A stretch of DNA of 64,000 nucleotides from Fodinibacter sp963800505 (lineage in GTDB: Bacteria > Actinomycetota > Actinomycetes > Actinomycetales > Dermatophilaceae), in NCBI GenBank assembly GCA_963800505.1, contig CAWDBL010000016.1, forward strand, positions 58,747 to 122,746, written 5' to 3'. Shown here piece by piece: positions 40,215 through 48,973 of the stretch (the first letter of the stretch is position 1; every line of letters starts with the position of its first letter). A model generated the notes under the pieces. The model was not told where the DNA came from and ran no database searches. It saw nothing but the letters and a program-made list of their open reading frames with translations. The position numbers were made by a program, and so were the translations under genes.

Positions 40215-43200
40215 ATGAGCCCTACGCTCGCACGCCGCACTGCGCACATGATCGGCAACGCCCACATCGACCCGGTGTGGACCTGGCGCGCCCCCGAGGG
40301 TCGCGCCGAGGTGCGGGCCACGTTCGCCTCCGCGCTGCAGCGCCTGGCCGAGTACCCCGAGTTCGTGTTCACCCAGAACCAGGTGGTGTTCCTCGACTGG
40401 GTCGCCGACACCGACCCCGCCATGCACGCCGAGATCGCGACCCACGTGGCCACCGGCCGCTGGCAGCTGGCCGGTGGCTGGTGGGTCGAGCCGGACACCA
40501 ACCTCCCCCTCGGGGAGTCGCTGGCCCGCCAGGCCCTGTACGGGCAGCGCTACCTGGCGCAGGCGTTCGGGGTGCGCACCGACATCGGCCTGTGCCAGGA
40601 CAGCTTCGGCCACCCGGCGTCGCTGCCGCAGCTGCTGGCCGGTGCCGGTCTCACCCGCTACGCGTTCCTGCGTCCCGGACCGCACGAGCAGCAGCTGCCG
40701 GCCGGCCCGTTCCGCTGGGTGGGGCCCGATGGCGCGGCGGTCACCGCGTTCCGCATCCCCAACGAGTACGGCACGTCGCGCTGGGACATCGCCGGGCACA
40801 TCGACAAGTCGCTCGGGCTGCTGTCCCCCGACGGCGACGTCGCGATCTTCTACGGTGTCGGCAACCACGGTGGCGGCCCCACCCGCGAGAACCTCGACAC
40901 GCTGCGGCGCCTGCACGACTTCACCGACCTGCCACAGCTACGACCCTCCACGCTCGGTGCGTTCTTCGCAGCCCACGACGGTGCCACGCTCCCCGAGGTG
41001 ACCGGTGACCTGCACCGCCACTCGGTCGGCTGCTACAGCGCCCACCAGGACATGAAGAGGTGGATGCGGCGGGCGGAGCGCTCGCTGCTGCGCGCCGAGC
41101 GATGGGCCACCGTCGCGGCCGGCGTGACCGGGCTGAGCCACCCGCGCGCCGAGCTCGCCGACGCGTGGAAGGTGACCCTGTTCAACCAGTTCCACGACAC
41201 CCTGGCCGGCACCGCCATCCCCGCCGCCTACGCCGACGCCCGCGACCAGCTCGGCTATGCGGCCACGGTCGCCGACCGGGCCACCGACCGCGCCCTGCAG
41301 GCCATCGCCGCCCGTGTGGAGCTGCCGTTCCAGCCCGACACCCAGTGCTACCTGGCCTTCAACCCGCACCCCGCCGACACCACCATCACCGCCGAGATCG
41401 CGTACGCGCACGGCGACTCCGGGCCGCTGCAGGTCGAGGACGCCACCAGCGGCGCGGTCCTGGTCAGCCAGGCCGCGCCCGGCGAGACCACGATGGGCGG
41501 TTGGGACCGACGGCTGCTGGTGCGGGTCGACGTGCACGGGCTGGGCTACCGGGCGCTGCGGCTGCGGCCCGCCGCGGGCGGCACCGGACGGGCGGCGGCG
41601 GAGCGGAGTCTGCGCGAGGGTGAGGAGCCGGTGCTCGACAACGGCCTGGTGCGCCTCGAGCTCGACCGCTCCACCGGTCGGCCCGTGCTGCTGTGCACCG
41701 CCGGCGGGCCCAACGTGCTCGGCGACGGCGAGCACGCCATGGCCCTGGCCGACGACAGCGACACCTGGGGGCACCGGGTGCGTCAGTTCGCCGGGGAGGC
41801 ACACGACTTCACCGCCGCCGAGCCCACCGTGCTCGAGGACGGACCGGTGCGCCGGGCGCTCCGGGTCGTCAGCACGCTGGGCCCGAACCGGCTCGTCGAG
41901 GACTACCTGCTCGCCGCCGGCGACCCCTTCGTGGAGGTGCGGGCCCAGCTGTCGTGGGCCGCGCCGCACACCGTGGCCAAGCTGCGCTTCCGCACCGCGA
42001 TCGCCGGTCCGGTGGCGCGGTGGGAGGTGCCCTACGGCAGCACGACCCGGGCCGCCGACGGCTCCGAGGAGCCACTGCACTCGTGGCTGTCGGTCACGGG
42101 CCTGGCCGACGGCATCCCTGCCGGGCTGGGGGTGGCCGTCGACGGGTTGAGCGCCGCTGATGTCGACACCCGTTGTGCCACAACCGGTTCCGCGCCAGCC
42201 GGTGACGTCGGCCTGACCATGGCCCGCTCACCGCTGTACGCCTGGCACGACCCGGCGCCGGTGGCCACCGACCTCGAGCTGCCCCACCTCGACATCGGCA
42301 CCCACCGGTTCCGGGTGCGGCTGGTGCCGTTCACGCCCGACCCCGGCCGGCCGGCATCCACGGCGGTCACCGAGGCGGCCGCCACGCTGGTCGACCCGGT
42401 CACCGTCGCCCGGGAGGGCGCGCACCCCGGGACGCTGCCCGGCAACGCGTCGTTCGCCTGCGTCACCGGCGGCACCGCCGCCCTCACCGTGCTCAAGGCA
42501 CCCGAGGACCCCGCCCTGCCGGCGACCGTCATCCGCGTGTTCGAGACCTCCGGCGCCCCGACGAGCGCCGGCATCCGGCTCGGCGGGCGGCACCTGCAGC
42601 TGGCGCTGCGCGGGCACCAGCTCATCACCCTGCTCGTGCCGCACGACCCGTCGGCGGCGCCGACCGAGGTCGACCTGTGCGAGTGGTCCGATGCCGACCG
42701 CCCACCGGTGCAGCCGCTTCCCGACCTGCCGCTTGACGCCACCCCGCTTCCCGCCAACGGCGGCGCCCTCAACGGCCACTCGTCCAACGGCCCCTCCCCC
42801 AACGGCCAGGTCACCGCGATGCGGCCATGGCTCGATGTGGCTGCGCCACCACCGGCGCGCGCCACCGCGCTGCTCGCGGCGATGACCACCCAGGAGAAGG
42901 TCGCCCAGCTCGTCGGCGTCTGGGCCAACGAGCGCGACGAGCACCAGGCGGCGTTCGCCGACGGCAGCTTCCTCGACGCGCTGCGCGCCGACCACCCGCA
43001 CGGGTTCGGCAGCCTCACCCGTCCCTACGGGTCCGGACCGACGCCACCCGCGCAGGCCGCCGAGCAGGTCGACGCCGTGCAGCGGTTCCTGGTCGAGGGC
43101 ACCCGCCTGGGCATCCCGGCGCTGGTGCACGAGGAGTGCCTGACCGGGCTGATGGCGCCCGGGGCCACCATCCTGCCGTCGGCGCTGGCCTGGGGGGCCA

Positions 43201-45209
43201 CCTTCAGCCCGGAGCACGTGCGCACCGCCGCGGCGGCGGTGGGGCAACAGATGGCGGGGCTCGGCATCCACCTGGGCCTCGCGCCCGTGCTGGACGTCGC
43301 CCGCGACCACCGCTTCGGGCGGGTCGAGGAGTGCATCGGTGAGGACCCGCTGCTGGTCGCGACCCTCGGTGCGGCCTACGTCAGCGGCCTGCAGTCGGCC
43401 GGCGTGGGCGCGTGCGCCAAGCACTTCGTCGGCCACGCCGCCCCCGAGGCCGGGCACAACACCGCCCCGGTGCACGCCGGCTGGCGCGAGCTGTCGGACA
43501 CGCACCTGCCGCCGTTCGCCGCCGCCGTGACCGCCGGGGTGGCCGCCGTGATGAGCGGCTACCACGACATCGACGGCGACCCGGTCACCGGCTCCAGCGC
43601 CCTGCTCGACGGGCTGCTGCGCCGGCAGCTGCACTTCGACGGGCCGGTGGTCAGCGACTACTGGGCGCTGAACTTCCTGGTCACCGCCCACCACGTGGCG
43701 GCCGACCGGGAGCAGTCCGCCGCACTGGCGCTGGCCGCCGGCGTCGACCTCGAGCTGCCTCGGCCCGACCACTTCCCGGCCCTCGTGGCGGCCGTGGATG
43801 CCGGGCGCGTGCCGGTCGCGCTGCTCGACGCGGCCGTCACCCGGGTGCTGACCCTGAAGTTCCAGCTCGGGCTGTTCGAGCACCCCTACTGCCCGGACCC
43901 GCACGTGGCGCTGGACCCACCCGCTGCGCGTGAGGCGGCCCGGGCGCTGGCCGAGCGGTCGGTCACCCTGCTGCACAACGACGGCGTGCTGCCACTCCAC
44001 GGCGTGCGCCGGGTGGCGGTGGTCGGCCCGTGGGTCGACGACCCCAGCGTGCTGGCCGGCAACTACTCCTGGCCCAACCACGTCGGCTACCGCTTCGACG
44101 ACGACCGGTTCGCCAGCGGCCCAACGGTGCCCACCTTCCTCGACGCCCTGCGCGAGGTCGCCGCCCGGCACGGCGTCGAGGTCAGCCACGCGGCGGCCTG
44201 TCGGCCGACCGGCCACCTCACCACCCGCTCGCTGGCCGAGGCCACCTTCACGGCCGGGCCGGATGCCGGCTACACCGACGACCCGGCCGGGATCGCCGAG
44301 GCGGTGCGGGCCGCGCGTGACGCCGACGTCGTGATCGTGCTGGTCGGCGACCGGCCGGGCCACTTCGGCACCGGCACGGTCGGCGAGGGCACCGACCGGC
44401 ACACCCTGACCCTGCCCGGCTCCCAGCCCGACCTGGTGGCCGCCGTGCTGGCCACCGGCACCCCCGCGGTCGCGGTCGTCACCGCCGGGCGCGGGCTCGA
44501 CCTGGCCGTGTGCGAGGACGCCTCCGCCCTGCTGAGCGTCTGGTTCGGCGGTGAGGCCGGCGCCGACGCCCTGGCCCGCGTGCTGTTCGGCGAGCTCAAC
44601 CCCTCCGGGCGCTGCCCCATCACCTTCGCTCGCGGCGCGGGGCAGCAGCCGGTGCACCACTCCTCGAAGCCACTGGCCCGGCACCACTACCTCGACGAGA
44701 CCACTCGGCCGCGGTTCGCCTTCGGCCACGGCGTGGGCTACAGCCCGTTCGCGTACTCCGACCTGGTCCTGTCGAGCCCGACGCTGCCGGTCGACGGGCA
44801 GGTGCAGCTGTCGGTGACAGTCACCAACACCGGGGCGCTCGACGGCGAGGACGTCGTGCAGCTCTATGCCCGCGACCACGTGGGGCAGGTGTCCCGGCCG
44901 GCGCTCGAGCTGGTCGGTTTCACCCGGGTCGCCGTACCCGCCGGCGGGTCGGTGCGGGTCACCTTCACGGTGCCGGCCGGGGCGTTGGCCTACGCCGGGC
45001 GCACCGAGCGCATCGTCGACCCCGGCCGGCACACGGTGTGGGTCGGCGCGTCGTGCACCGACCTGCGGCTGGCGACCGAGCTCGTCGTCGTCGGGCCGGT
45101 CCGCCCGTTCCCCCTCCCCCGGCTCGAATGGGTCAGCGCGGTCGCCGTCGCGCTGACCGACCAGGACCAGCCCGCGCCGGCCACGGCGGACCTCGTGGAG
45201 GCACCATGA
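40215..45209 (+). CDS. GH38 alpha-mannosidase fused to GH3 beta-glycosidase
   Basis: A 1,664-residue cytoplasmic-type enzyme with two catalytic units. Residues ~1-820 are a GH38 alpha-mannosidase: metal site IGNAHIDPVWTWRAPEGRAE, nucleophile D129 in GLCQDSFGHPASLPQL, GNHGGGPTREN, and NQFHDTLAGTAIPAAYADAR, then the GH38 C-terminal beta domains. A linker (PANGGALNGHSSNGPSPNGQ) of ~40 residues ends near residue 868. Residues ~869-1660 are a GH3 enzyme: ALLAAMTTQEKVAQLVGVW, HEECLTGLMAP, KHFVGHAAPEAGHNT, nucleophile D1148 in GPVVSDYWALNFL, then the alpha/beta sandwich and an FnIII-like end (GEDVVQLYARDHVGQVSRPA). No signal peptide is present. The ATG at 40215 has GGAGA five bases upstream. The stop overlaps the MBL gene. 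Confidence 0.92.
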   Translation: MSPTLARRTAHMIGNAHIDPVWTWRAPEGRAEVRATFASALQRLAEYPEFVFTQNQVVFLDWVADTDPAMHAEIATHVATGRWQLAGGWWVEPDTNLPLGESLARQALYGQRYLAQAFGVRTDIGLCQDSFGHPASLPQLLAGAGLTRYAFLRPGPHEQQLPAGPFRWVGPDGAAVTAFRIPNEYGTSRWDIAGHIDKSLGLLSPDGDVAIFYGVGNHGGGPTRENLDTLRRLHDFTDLPQLRPSTLGAFFAAHDGATLPEVTGDLHRHSVGCYSAHQDMKRWMRRAERSLLRAERWATVAAGVTGLSHPRAELADAWKVTLFNQFHDTLAGTAIPAAYADARDQLGYAATVADRATDRALQAIAARVELPFQPDTQCYLAFNPHPADTTITAEIAYAHGDSGPLQVEDATSGAVLVSQAAPGETTMGGWDRRLLVRVDVHGLGYRALRLRPAAGGTGRAAAERSLREGEEPVLDNGLVRLELDRSTGRPVLLCTAGGPNVLGDGEHAMALADDSDTWGHRVRQFAGEAHDFTAAEPTVLEDGPVRRALRVVSTLGPNRLVEDYLLAAGDPFVEVRAQLSWAAPHTVAKLRFRTAIAGPVARWEVPYGSTTRAADGSEEPLHSWLSVTGLADGIPAGLGVAVDGLSAADVDTRCATTGSAPAGDVGLTMARSPLYAWHDPAPVATDLELPHLDIGTHRFRVRLVPFTPDPGRPASTAVTEAAATLVDPVTVAREGAHPGTLPGNASFACVTGGTAALTVLKAPEDPALPATVIRVFETSGAPTSAGIRLGGRHLQLALRGHQLITLLVPHDPSAAPTEVDLCEWSDADRPPVQPLPDLPLDATPLPANGGALNGHSSNGPSPNGQVTAMRPWLDVAAPPPARATALLAAMTTQEKVAQLVGVWANERDEHQAAFADGSFLDALRADHPHGFGSLTRPYGSGPTPPAQAAEQVDAVQRFLVEGTRLGIPALVHEECLTGLMAPGATILPSALAWGATFSPEHVRTAAAAVGQQMAGLGIHLGLAPVLDVARDHRFGRVEECIGEDPLLVATLGAAYVSGLQSAGVGACAKHFVGHAAPEAGHNTAPVHAGWRELSDTHLPPFAAAVTAGVAAVMSGYHDIDGDPVTGSSALLDGLLRRQLHFDGPVVSDYWALNFLVTAHHVAADREQSAALALAAGVDLELPRPDHFPALVAAVDAGRVPVALLDAAVTRVLTLKFQLGLFEHPYCPDPHVALDPPAAREAARALAERSVTLLHNDGVLPLHGVRRVAVVGPWVDDPSVLAGNYSWPNHVGYRFDDDRFASGPTVPTFLDALREVAARHGVEVSHAAACRPTGHLTTRSLAEATFTAGPDAGYTDDPAGIAEAVRAARDADVVIVLVGDRPGHFGTGTVGEGTDRHTLTLPGSQPDLVAAVLATGTPAVAVVTAGRGLDLAVCEDASALLSVWFGGEAGADALARVLFGELNPSGRCPITFARGAGQQPVHHSSKPLARHHYLDETTRPRFAFGHGVGYSPFAYSDLVLSSPTLPVDGQVQLSVTVTNTGALDGEDVVQLYARDHVGQVSRPALELVGFTRVAVPAGGSVRVTFTVPAGALAYAGRTERIVDPGRHTVWVGASCTDLRLATELVVVGPVRPFPLPRLEWVSAVAVALTDQDQPAPATADLVEAP

Positions 45210-45973
45210 CGACGGCCGCGGCGGCGCCCCCGGGCGGGCGGGCAGCCGGCGCGGGAACCCCGGTGTGGCTGGCCGACGGGCTGTGGCAGGTCGCCGGGCC
45301 CGGCATCACCCACCCCTGGGACGCCGCCGCCTACCTCGTCGTCGGGCAGCGGGCCGCGTTGGTCGACTGCGGCAGCGGCCTCGGCGCCGAGCTGCTCGAC
45401 CAGACCCTCCTGCAGGCCGGCGTCGTCCCCTCGTCGGTGACCGCGGTGGTCGCCACCCACGGCCACTTCGACCACGTCGGTGACGGCGCCCGGTGGGCCG
45501 CGAACGGCATCCCCGTGCACCTGCACCCCGGCGACGCCGCGGCCGTGCGCACCGGCGACCCGGTGCGCACCTGCGCCGGGTCGCTCTACGGCGAGGTGTT
45601 CCCGGCCTTCGACCCGGTCGCGCTGTGGGACGGGCAGCTGCTCGACCTCGGCGGGGCGACGCTGCAGGTGCTGCACACGCCCGGGCACACCCCCGGCTCG
45701 GTGTGCGTCGTCGCGCACGTCGGCGGGCGGTCGGTGCTGCTGGCCGGTGACACCCTGTGGGGCGGGTTCTCCGCAGCCGTCGGCTCGGACGCCGAGGCGT
45801 GGGCGGCCTCGTTGGAACGGCTCGAGGGCCTGCCGGTCGACTCGTTGAGCTTCGGCCACGGCGTCGACGTGCTGGTCGACGACCCGGCCGGGCGCATCGC
45901 CGAGGCCCGCGCCCGTTTCGGCACCTACTTCGACCCGTGGTTCCGGGCGCCGCGGCTGCGGCTGCGCTACTGA
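45206..45973 (+). CDS. MBL-fold metallo-hydrolase
   Basis: A 255-residue metallo-beta-lactamase-fold protein. The zinc motif is VATHGHFDHVGDGARW (H-x-H-x-D-H), with HTPGHTPGSVCVVAHV supplying the next His, LLAGDTLWGGFSAAVGS the bridging Asp and LSFGHGVDVLVDDPAGR the last His. The first 25 residues (MTTAAAAPPGGRAAGAGTP) are low-complexity. ATG 45206 overlaps the stop of the GH38-GH3 gene as ATGA, so it is translated from the same message. It may hydrolyse a thioester, lactone or ester intermediate linked to the sugar pathway, but its substrate cannot be told. The order suggests functional linkage (inference). Confidence 0.88.
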   Translation: MTTAAAAPPGGRAAGAGTPVWLADGLWQVAGPGITHPWDAAAYLVVGQRAALVDCGSGLGAELLDQTLLQAGVVPSSVTAVVATHGHFDHVGDGARWAANGIPVHLHPGDAAAVRTGDPVRTCAGSLYGEVFPAFDPVALWDGQLLDLGGATLQVLHTPGHTPGSVCVVAHVGGRSVLLAGDTLWGGFSAAVGSDAEAWAASLERLEGLPVDSLSFGHGVDVLVDDPAGRIAEARARFGTYFDPWFRAPRLRLRY

Positions 45974-46058
45974 CCGCCAGCAGTGGCGCCACCCGGGCTC
46001 CCGTACCGTGGTGGCGCAGGACGCTGCCGCCGCGGTGGAGTCCGGGAGAGGACCCGTG

Positions 46059-46646
46059 ATGCTGAGCCGGCTGGCCAGGTTCGTGCTGTGGGCGACCCGG
46101 TGGACCGCCGTCGGCGAGGTGCCCCGCAGCGGCATCCTCGTGGGTGCGCCGCACACGTCCAACTGGGACTTCGTGATGATGCTCCTCATCATGTGGCGCG
46201 GCGGGGTCGCCCCGCGGGTGCTCATCAAGAAGGAGCTCTTCCGCGGGCCGCTCGGCTGGCTGCTCCCCCGGCTCGGCGGCATCCCGCTCGACCGCGCCAA
46301 CCCCGGGTCGGTGGTCCGCGACCTCGTGCGCGAGGCCAGGAGTGGTGAGCCGTTCCTGCTGATCCTGGCCGCCGAGGGCACCCGCACGAGCGGCGACTAC
46401 TGGAAGTCGGGCTTCTGGCGGATCTCCCGCACCACCAAGCTGCCGATCTCGCTGGCCTTCATCGACGGCCCGTCACGCACCTCGGGGTTCGGCCCCACGT
46501 TCACCGCCACCAGCGACGTCGTCGCCGACATGGACTTCGTGCGCGCGTTCTACGCCGACAAGCGCGGCATCCACCCCGAGCGGCGCACCGAGCCGCGGCT
46601 GCGCGAAGAGCTCACCGCTCGCGGCGACGAATCCACTTCCGCCTGA
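46059..46646 (+). CDS. 1-acyl-sn-glycerol-3-phosphate acyltransferase (PlsC)-like
   Basis: A 195-residue acyltransferase that would add an acyl chain to lysophosphatidic acid or a related acceptor. Motif I reads APHTSNWDFVMMLL (H-x4-D variant), motif III AAEGTRTSGDYWKSGF (E-G-T-R) and the KKELFRGPLGWLLPRLGGIP segment is the acceptor-binding motif II. An N-terminal hydrophobic stretch (RLARFVLWATRWTAVGEVP) may bind the membrane. The start is the ATG at 46059 (or the GTG at 46056), with GGGAGAGGA upstream. It is transcribed in the same direction as the MBL gene, 85 bases after it, and is convergent with the DUF2804 gene. Confidence 0.85.
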   Translation: MLSRLARFVLWATRWTAVGEVPRSGILVGAPHTSNWDFVMMLLIMWRGGVAPRVLIKKELFRGPLGWLLPRLGGIPLDRANPGSVVRDLVREARSGEPFLLILAAEGTRTSGDYWKSGFWRISRTTKLPISLAFIDGPSRTSGFGPTFTATSDVVADMDFVRAFYADKRGIHPERRTEPRLREELTARGDESTSA

Positions 46647-46656
46647 GGGTGATCCG

Positions 46657-47667
46657 TCACCACCGGTTCTGCACGTCCTCCGCCCAGCCGAGGATGCCGT
46701 CCACGGCCACCCGCTCGCCCGCGTCGTCGCTCATCCACCCGGTCCAGTGCCCGAAGCACTGGTCGGCGCGCTGCGCCAGCACGCCGAGGTTCGTGGACGA
46801 GGCGTGGTCCCAGAACGGCGTGAAGGTGAGATCGGCCAGCTCGCCGTGCACCCGCCAGGGCGCCAGCCAGTCGGCCGGGTCGTAGTCCCACGCGAGAGCC
46901 TCGCCGATCTTGTGCACGCGGCCGTCGACGACCAGGGCGTTCTCGGTCGAGCCGGTGCCGTCGGTCCACCGGCCGCCGACCTGCACCCCGATCGCCCGGC
47001 CGTCGACCACCCCAGACCCGGCACCCCAGTTCCAGTGCATCGAGTAGGGCCAGCGGCCTCGGCCGTGGTCGAGCACCGCCCACGACTCCTCAGCGGGCAC
47101 GGCGTGCTCGACGCCGTCGACCCAGAGGCGCCCAGCCGCCGGGCGTGCGACGTCCTTGACGGTGTACTGGAACAGGCGCGGCGACCACGGCACGACCACG
47201 CCCATCGCCTCGTGCCCCGGCGGCCGCGTCGCCAGCACCTCGAGCCGAAGACGCGCTGCGGTGACCTCGAGCCGGGTGCCGCCGGGCACCGGCTCGATGT
47301 CGATGCGCAGGTGCCGGGTACGCGCCCGGGCCGGCCCGGCATCCAGCCGTGGTGGCAGCGTGGCGCCGCGAGCGAACGGGTCGATGACGTCGGCGCTGAC
47401 CGTCTCGCCGGTGCGCCGGTCGTGCACCCAGACGGCGTGCACGCCGGCGTAGTCGAGCGAGGAGAGGGTTACCCCGACCAGGTGGGTCGGGGTGGTGACC
47501 GCCCAGTACTCCCAGCGCTTGTTGCGGCCCCAGCCGTGGCGGCCGGCACCGAGGCCGCTGGTGTCGTGCAGCGGATGCCGGGTCCACCCGACCGCGCCCG
47601 GGTTCAGCCGGCCGTCGGGGCGGCACAGGGCCACCTCGGCCGTGATCTCCCGCTCGGGGACGAGCAC
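46657..47667 (-). CDS. DUF2804 domain protein
   Basis: A 336-residue protein with the DUF2804 pattern: TAEVALCRPDGRLNPGAVGW and HRPLHDTS-like (TRHPLHDTSGLGAG), WGRNKRWEYWAVTTPTHLVG, SPRLFQYTVKDVARP, WPYSMHWNWGAGSGVVDGRA and the C-terminal FTPFWDHASSTNLGVLAQRA. The fold is a large beta-sandwich; its function is unknown and no catalytic residue is established. GTG at 47667 (VLVPEREIT) is the best start and lies four bases from the oxidase stop, so it is the third gene of a minus-strand operon. The upstream ORF extension is a shadow of the oxidase gene. Confidence 0.8.
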   Translation of the reverse strand: MLVPEREITAEVALCRPDGRLNPGAVGWTRHPLHDTSGLGAGRHGWGRNKRWEYWAVTTPTHLVGVTLSSLDYAGVHAVWVHDRRTGETVSADVIDPFARGATLPPRLDAGPARARTRHLRIDIEPVPGGTRLEVTAARLRLEVLATRPPGHEAMGVVVPWSPRLFQYTVKDVARPAAGRLWVDGVEHAVPAEESWAVLDHGRGRWPYSMHWNWGAGSGVVDGRAIGVQVGGRWTDGTGSTENALVVDGRVHKIGEALAWDYDPADWLAPWRVHGELADLTFTPFWDHASSTNLGVLAQRADQCFGHWTGWMSDDAGERVAVDGILGWAEDVQNRW

Positions 47668-47671
47668 CGGG

Positions 47672-48973
47672 TCACCCGTCCAGCAGGTGGGCGACGTGCT
47701 CGTTGGTGAAGATGTGGCCGGGGTCGAGCCGCTCGCGCACCGCCCGGAAGTCGTCGAAGCGCGGATACAGCTCGCGCAGCTGCGGTGCGCCCAGCGAGTG
47801 CACCTTGCCCCAGTGCGGCCGGCCGGCGTGCTCGGCCACGATCGCCTCGAAGGCGGCGAACAGCGGGCGCGGGTCGATCCGGTGGTACTGGTGCACCGCG
47901 ACGTAGGCGTTGTCGCGCTCGTACGCCGTCGACAGCCACACGTCGTCGGCGGCGATGAAGCGCACCTCCACCGGGAACGGGACGGCCGCATCGGTGCGGG
48001 CGAACCAGGCGCGCAGCTCGGTGAGCACGGCCTCGACCGCGTGCCGTGGCACGGCGTACTCGCTCTCGACGAACCGCACGTCGCGTGCGGAGCAGAACAC
48101 CTTCCACGAGTCGTCGGCGAACTCGCGCGAGCCGAGCAGCCGCGAGCTGAGGCGGTTGATCGCGGGCACCAGCGTGGGCCGGGCTGCGGCCAGCCGGTTC
48201 ACGCCCTCGAACAGCCGGTTGGCGAGCAGGTCGTCCTCGAGCCGCGAGCGCCAGGTGGGCAGGGGCGGCGGGCCCTCGCCCGGCCCGACGACGTCGTTGC
48301 GCTTGGTGAGCACCCGGTCGGAGTGCGGGAACCAGAGCAGGTCGAGGTGGTCGGTGCCGTCGGCCTCGGCCTGGATGACGGGCAGCAGATCGGTGAGCGA
48401 CGCGGCCGCCTCCCTGGCGTGCAGCCGGTAGGCCGGCACGCACTGCACCTCGACCTCGGTGATGACACCCAGGGCACCCAGCCCGATGCGGGCCGCGTCG
48501 AAGACCTCCGGCTCCACCTCGGCGGAGCACTCGAGGGTCGACCCGTCGGCCAGCACCAGGGTGATGCCGCTGACCGCCGCGGCGATGCCCTGGCGGCGGG
48601 TGCCCGTGCCGTGCGTGCCCGTGGCGGTCGCGCCGCTGATCGTCTGCCGGTCGATGTCGCCGAGGTTGGGTAGGGCCAGCCCGAGGGCCTGCAGCGCCGG
48701 GTTGAGGACGTGCAGCGGGGTGCCGGCGAGCACGCGCACCCGGCGGGTGGCCCGGTCGACCCCCAGCACGCCGTTCAGCCGGTCGACGTGCAGGAGCAGC
48801 CCGTCGGTCGCGACCAGCGGGGTGAACGAGTGACCGGACCCGGACACCCGCACGCCCAGGCCGCTCGCGGCCGCCCGCCGCACGGCATCCGACACCCCCT
48901 CGCGCGTGCCGACGTGCTGCACCTGCGAGGGGGTGGCGCGCACGTTGCCACCCCAGTTGCGCCACTCGCTCAC
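47672..48973 (-). CDS. FAD-linked sugar-lactone oxidase (D-arabinono-1,4-lactone oxidase-like)
   Basis: A 433-residue FAD oxidase of the aldonolactone/alditol oxidase group. The PCMH-type FAD domain includes VSGSGHSFTPLVATDGLLLH, whose Gly-His is the usual flavin-linking position, ATGTHGTGTRRQGI and SCNVGALGVITEVEVQCVP-like GLGALGVITEVEVQCVPAYR. The ALO domain follows, with FVESEYAVPRHAVEAVLTEL, EVRFIAADDVWLSTAYERDN and HQYHRID...HWGKVHSL, then the closing FDDFRAVRERLDPGHIFTNE. GTG 48973 is the start with AGGAA eight bases upstream. It overlaps the upstream PLP-protein stop as GTGA. Oxidation of a sugar lactone or polyol is expected; which one is unknown. Confidence 0.88.
   Translation of the reverse strand: MSEWRNWGGNVRATPSQVQHVGTREGVSDAVRRAAASGLGVRVSGSGHSFTPLVATDGLLLHVDRLNGVLGVDRATRRVRVLAGTPLHVLNPALQALGLALPNLGDIDRQTISGATATGTHGTGTRRQGIAAAVSGITLVLADGSTLECSAEVEPEVFDAARIGLGALGVITEVEVQCVPAYRLHAREAAASLTDLLPVIQAEADGTDHLDLLWFPHSDRVLTKRNDVVGPGEGPPPLPTWRSRLEDDLLANRLFEGVNRLAAARPTLVPAINRLSSRLLGSREFADDSWKVFCSARDVRFVESEYAVPRHAVEAVLTELRAWFARTDAAVPFPVEVRFIAADDVWLSTAYERDNAYVAVHQYHRIDPRPLFAAFEAIVAEHAGRPHWGKVHSLGAPQLRELYPRFDDFRAVRERLDPGHIFTNEHVAHLLDG

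Noticed and set aside
42700..42870. Separate start of a stand-alone GH3 gene in the GH38-GH3 linker
   Set aside because: No stop codon lies in the linker, and the ATG at 42819 has no ribosome site nearby.
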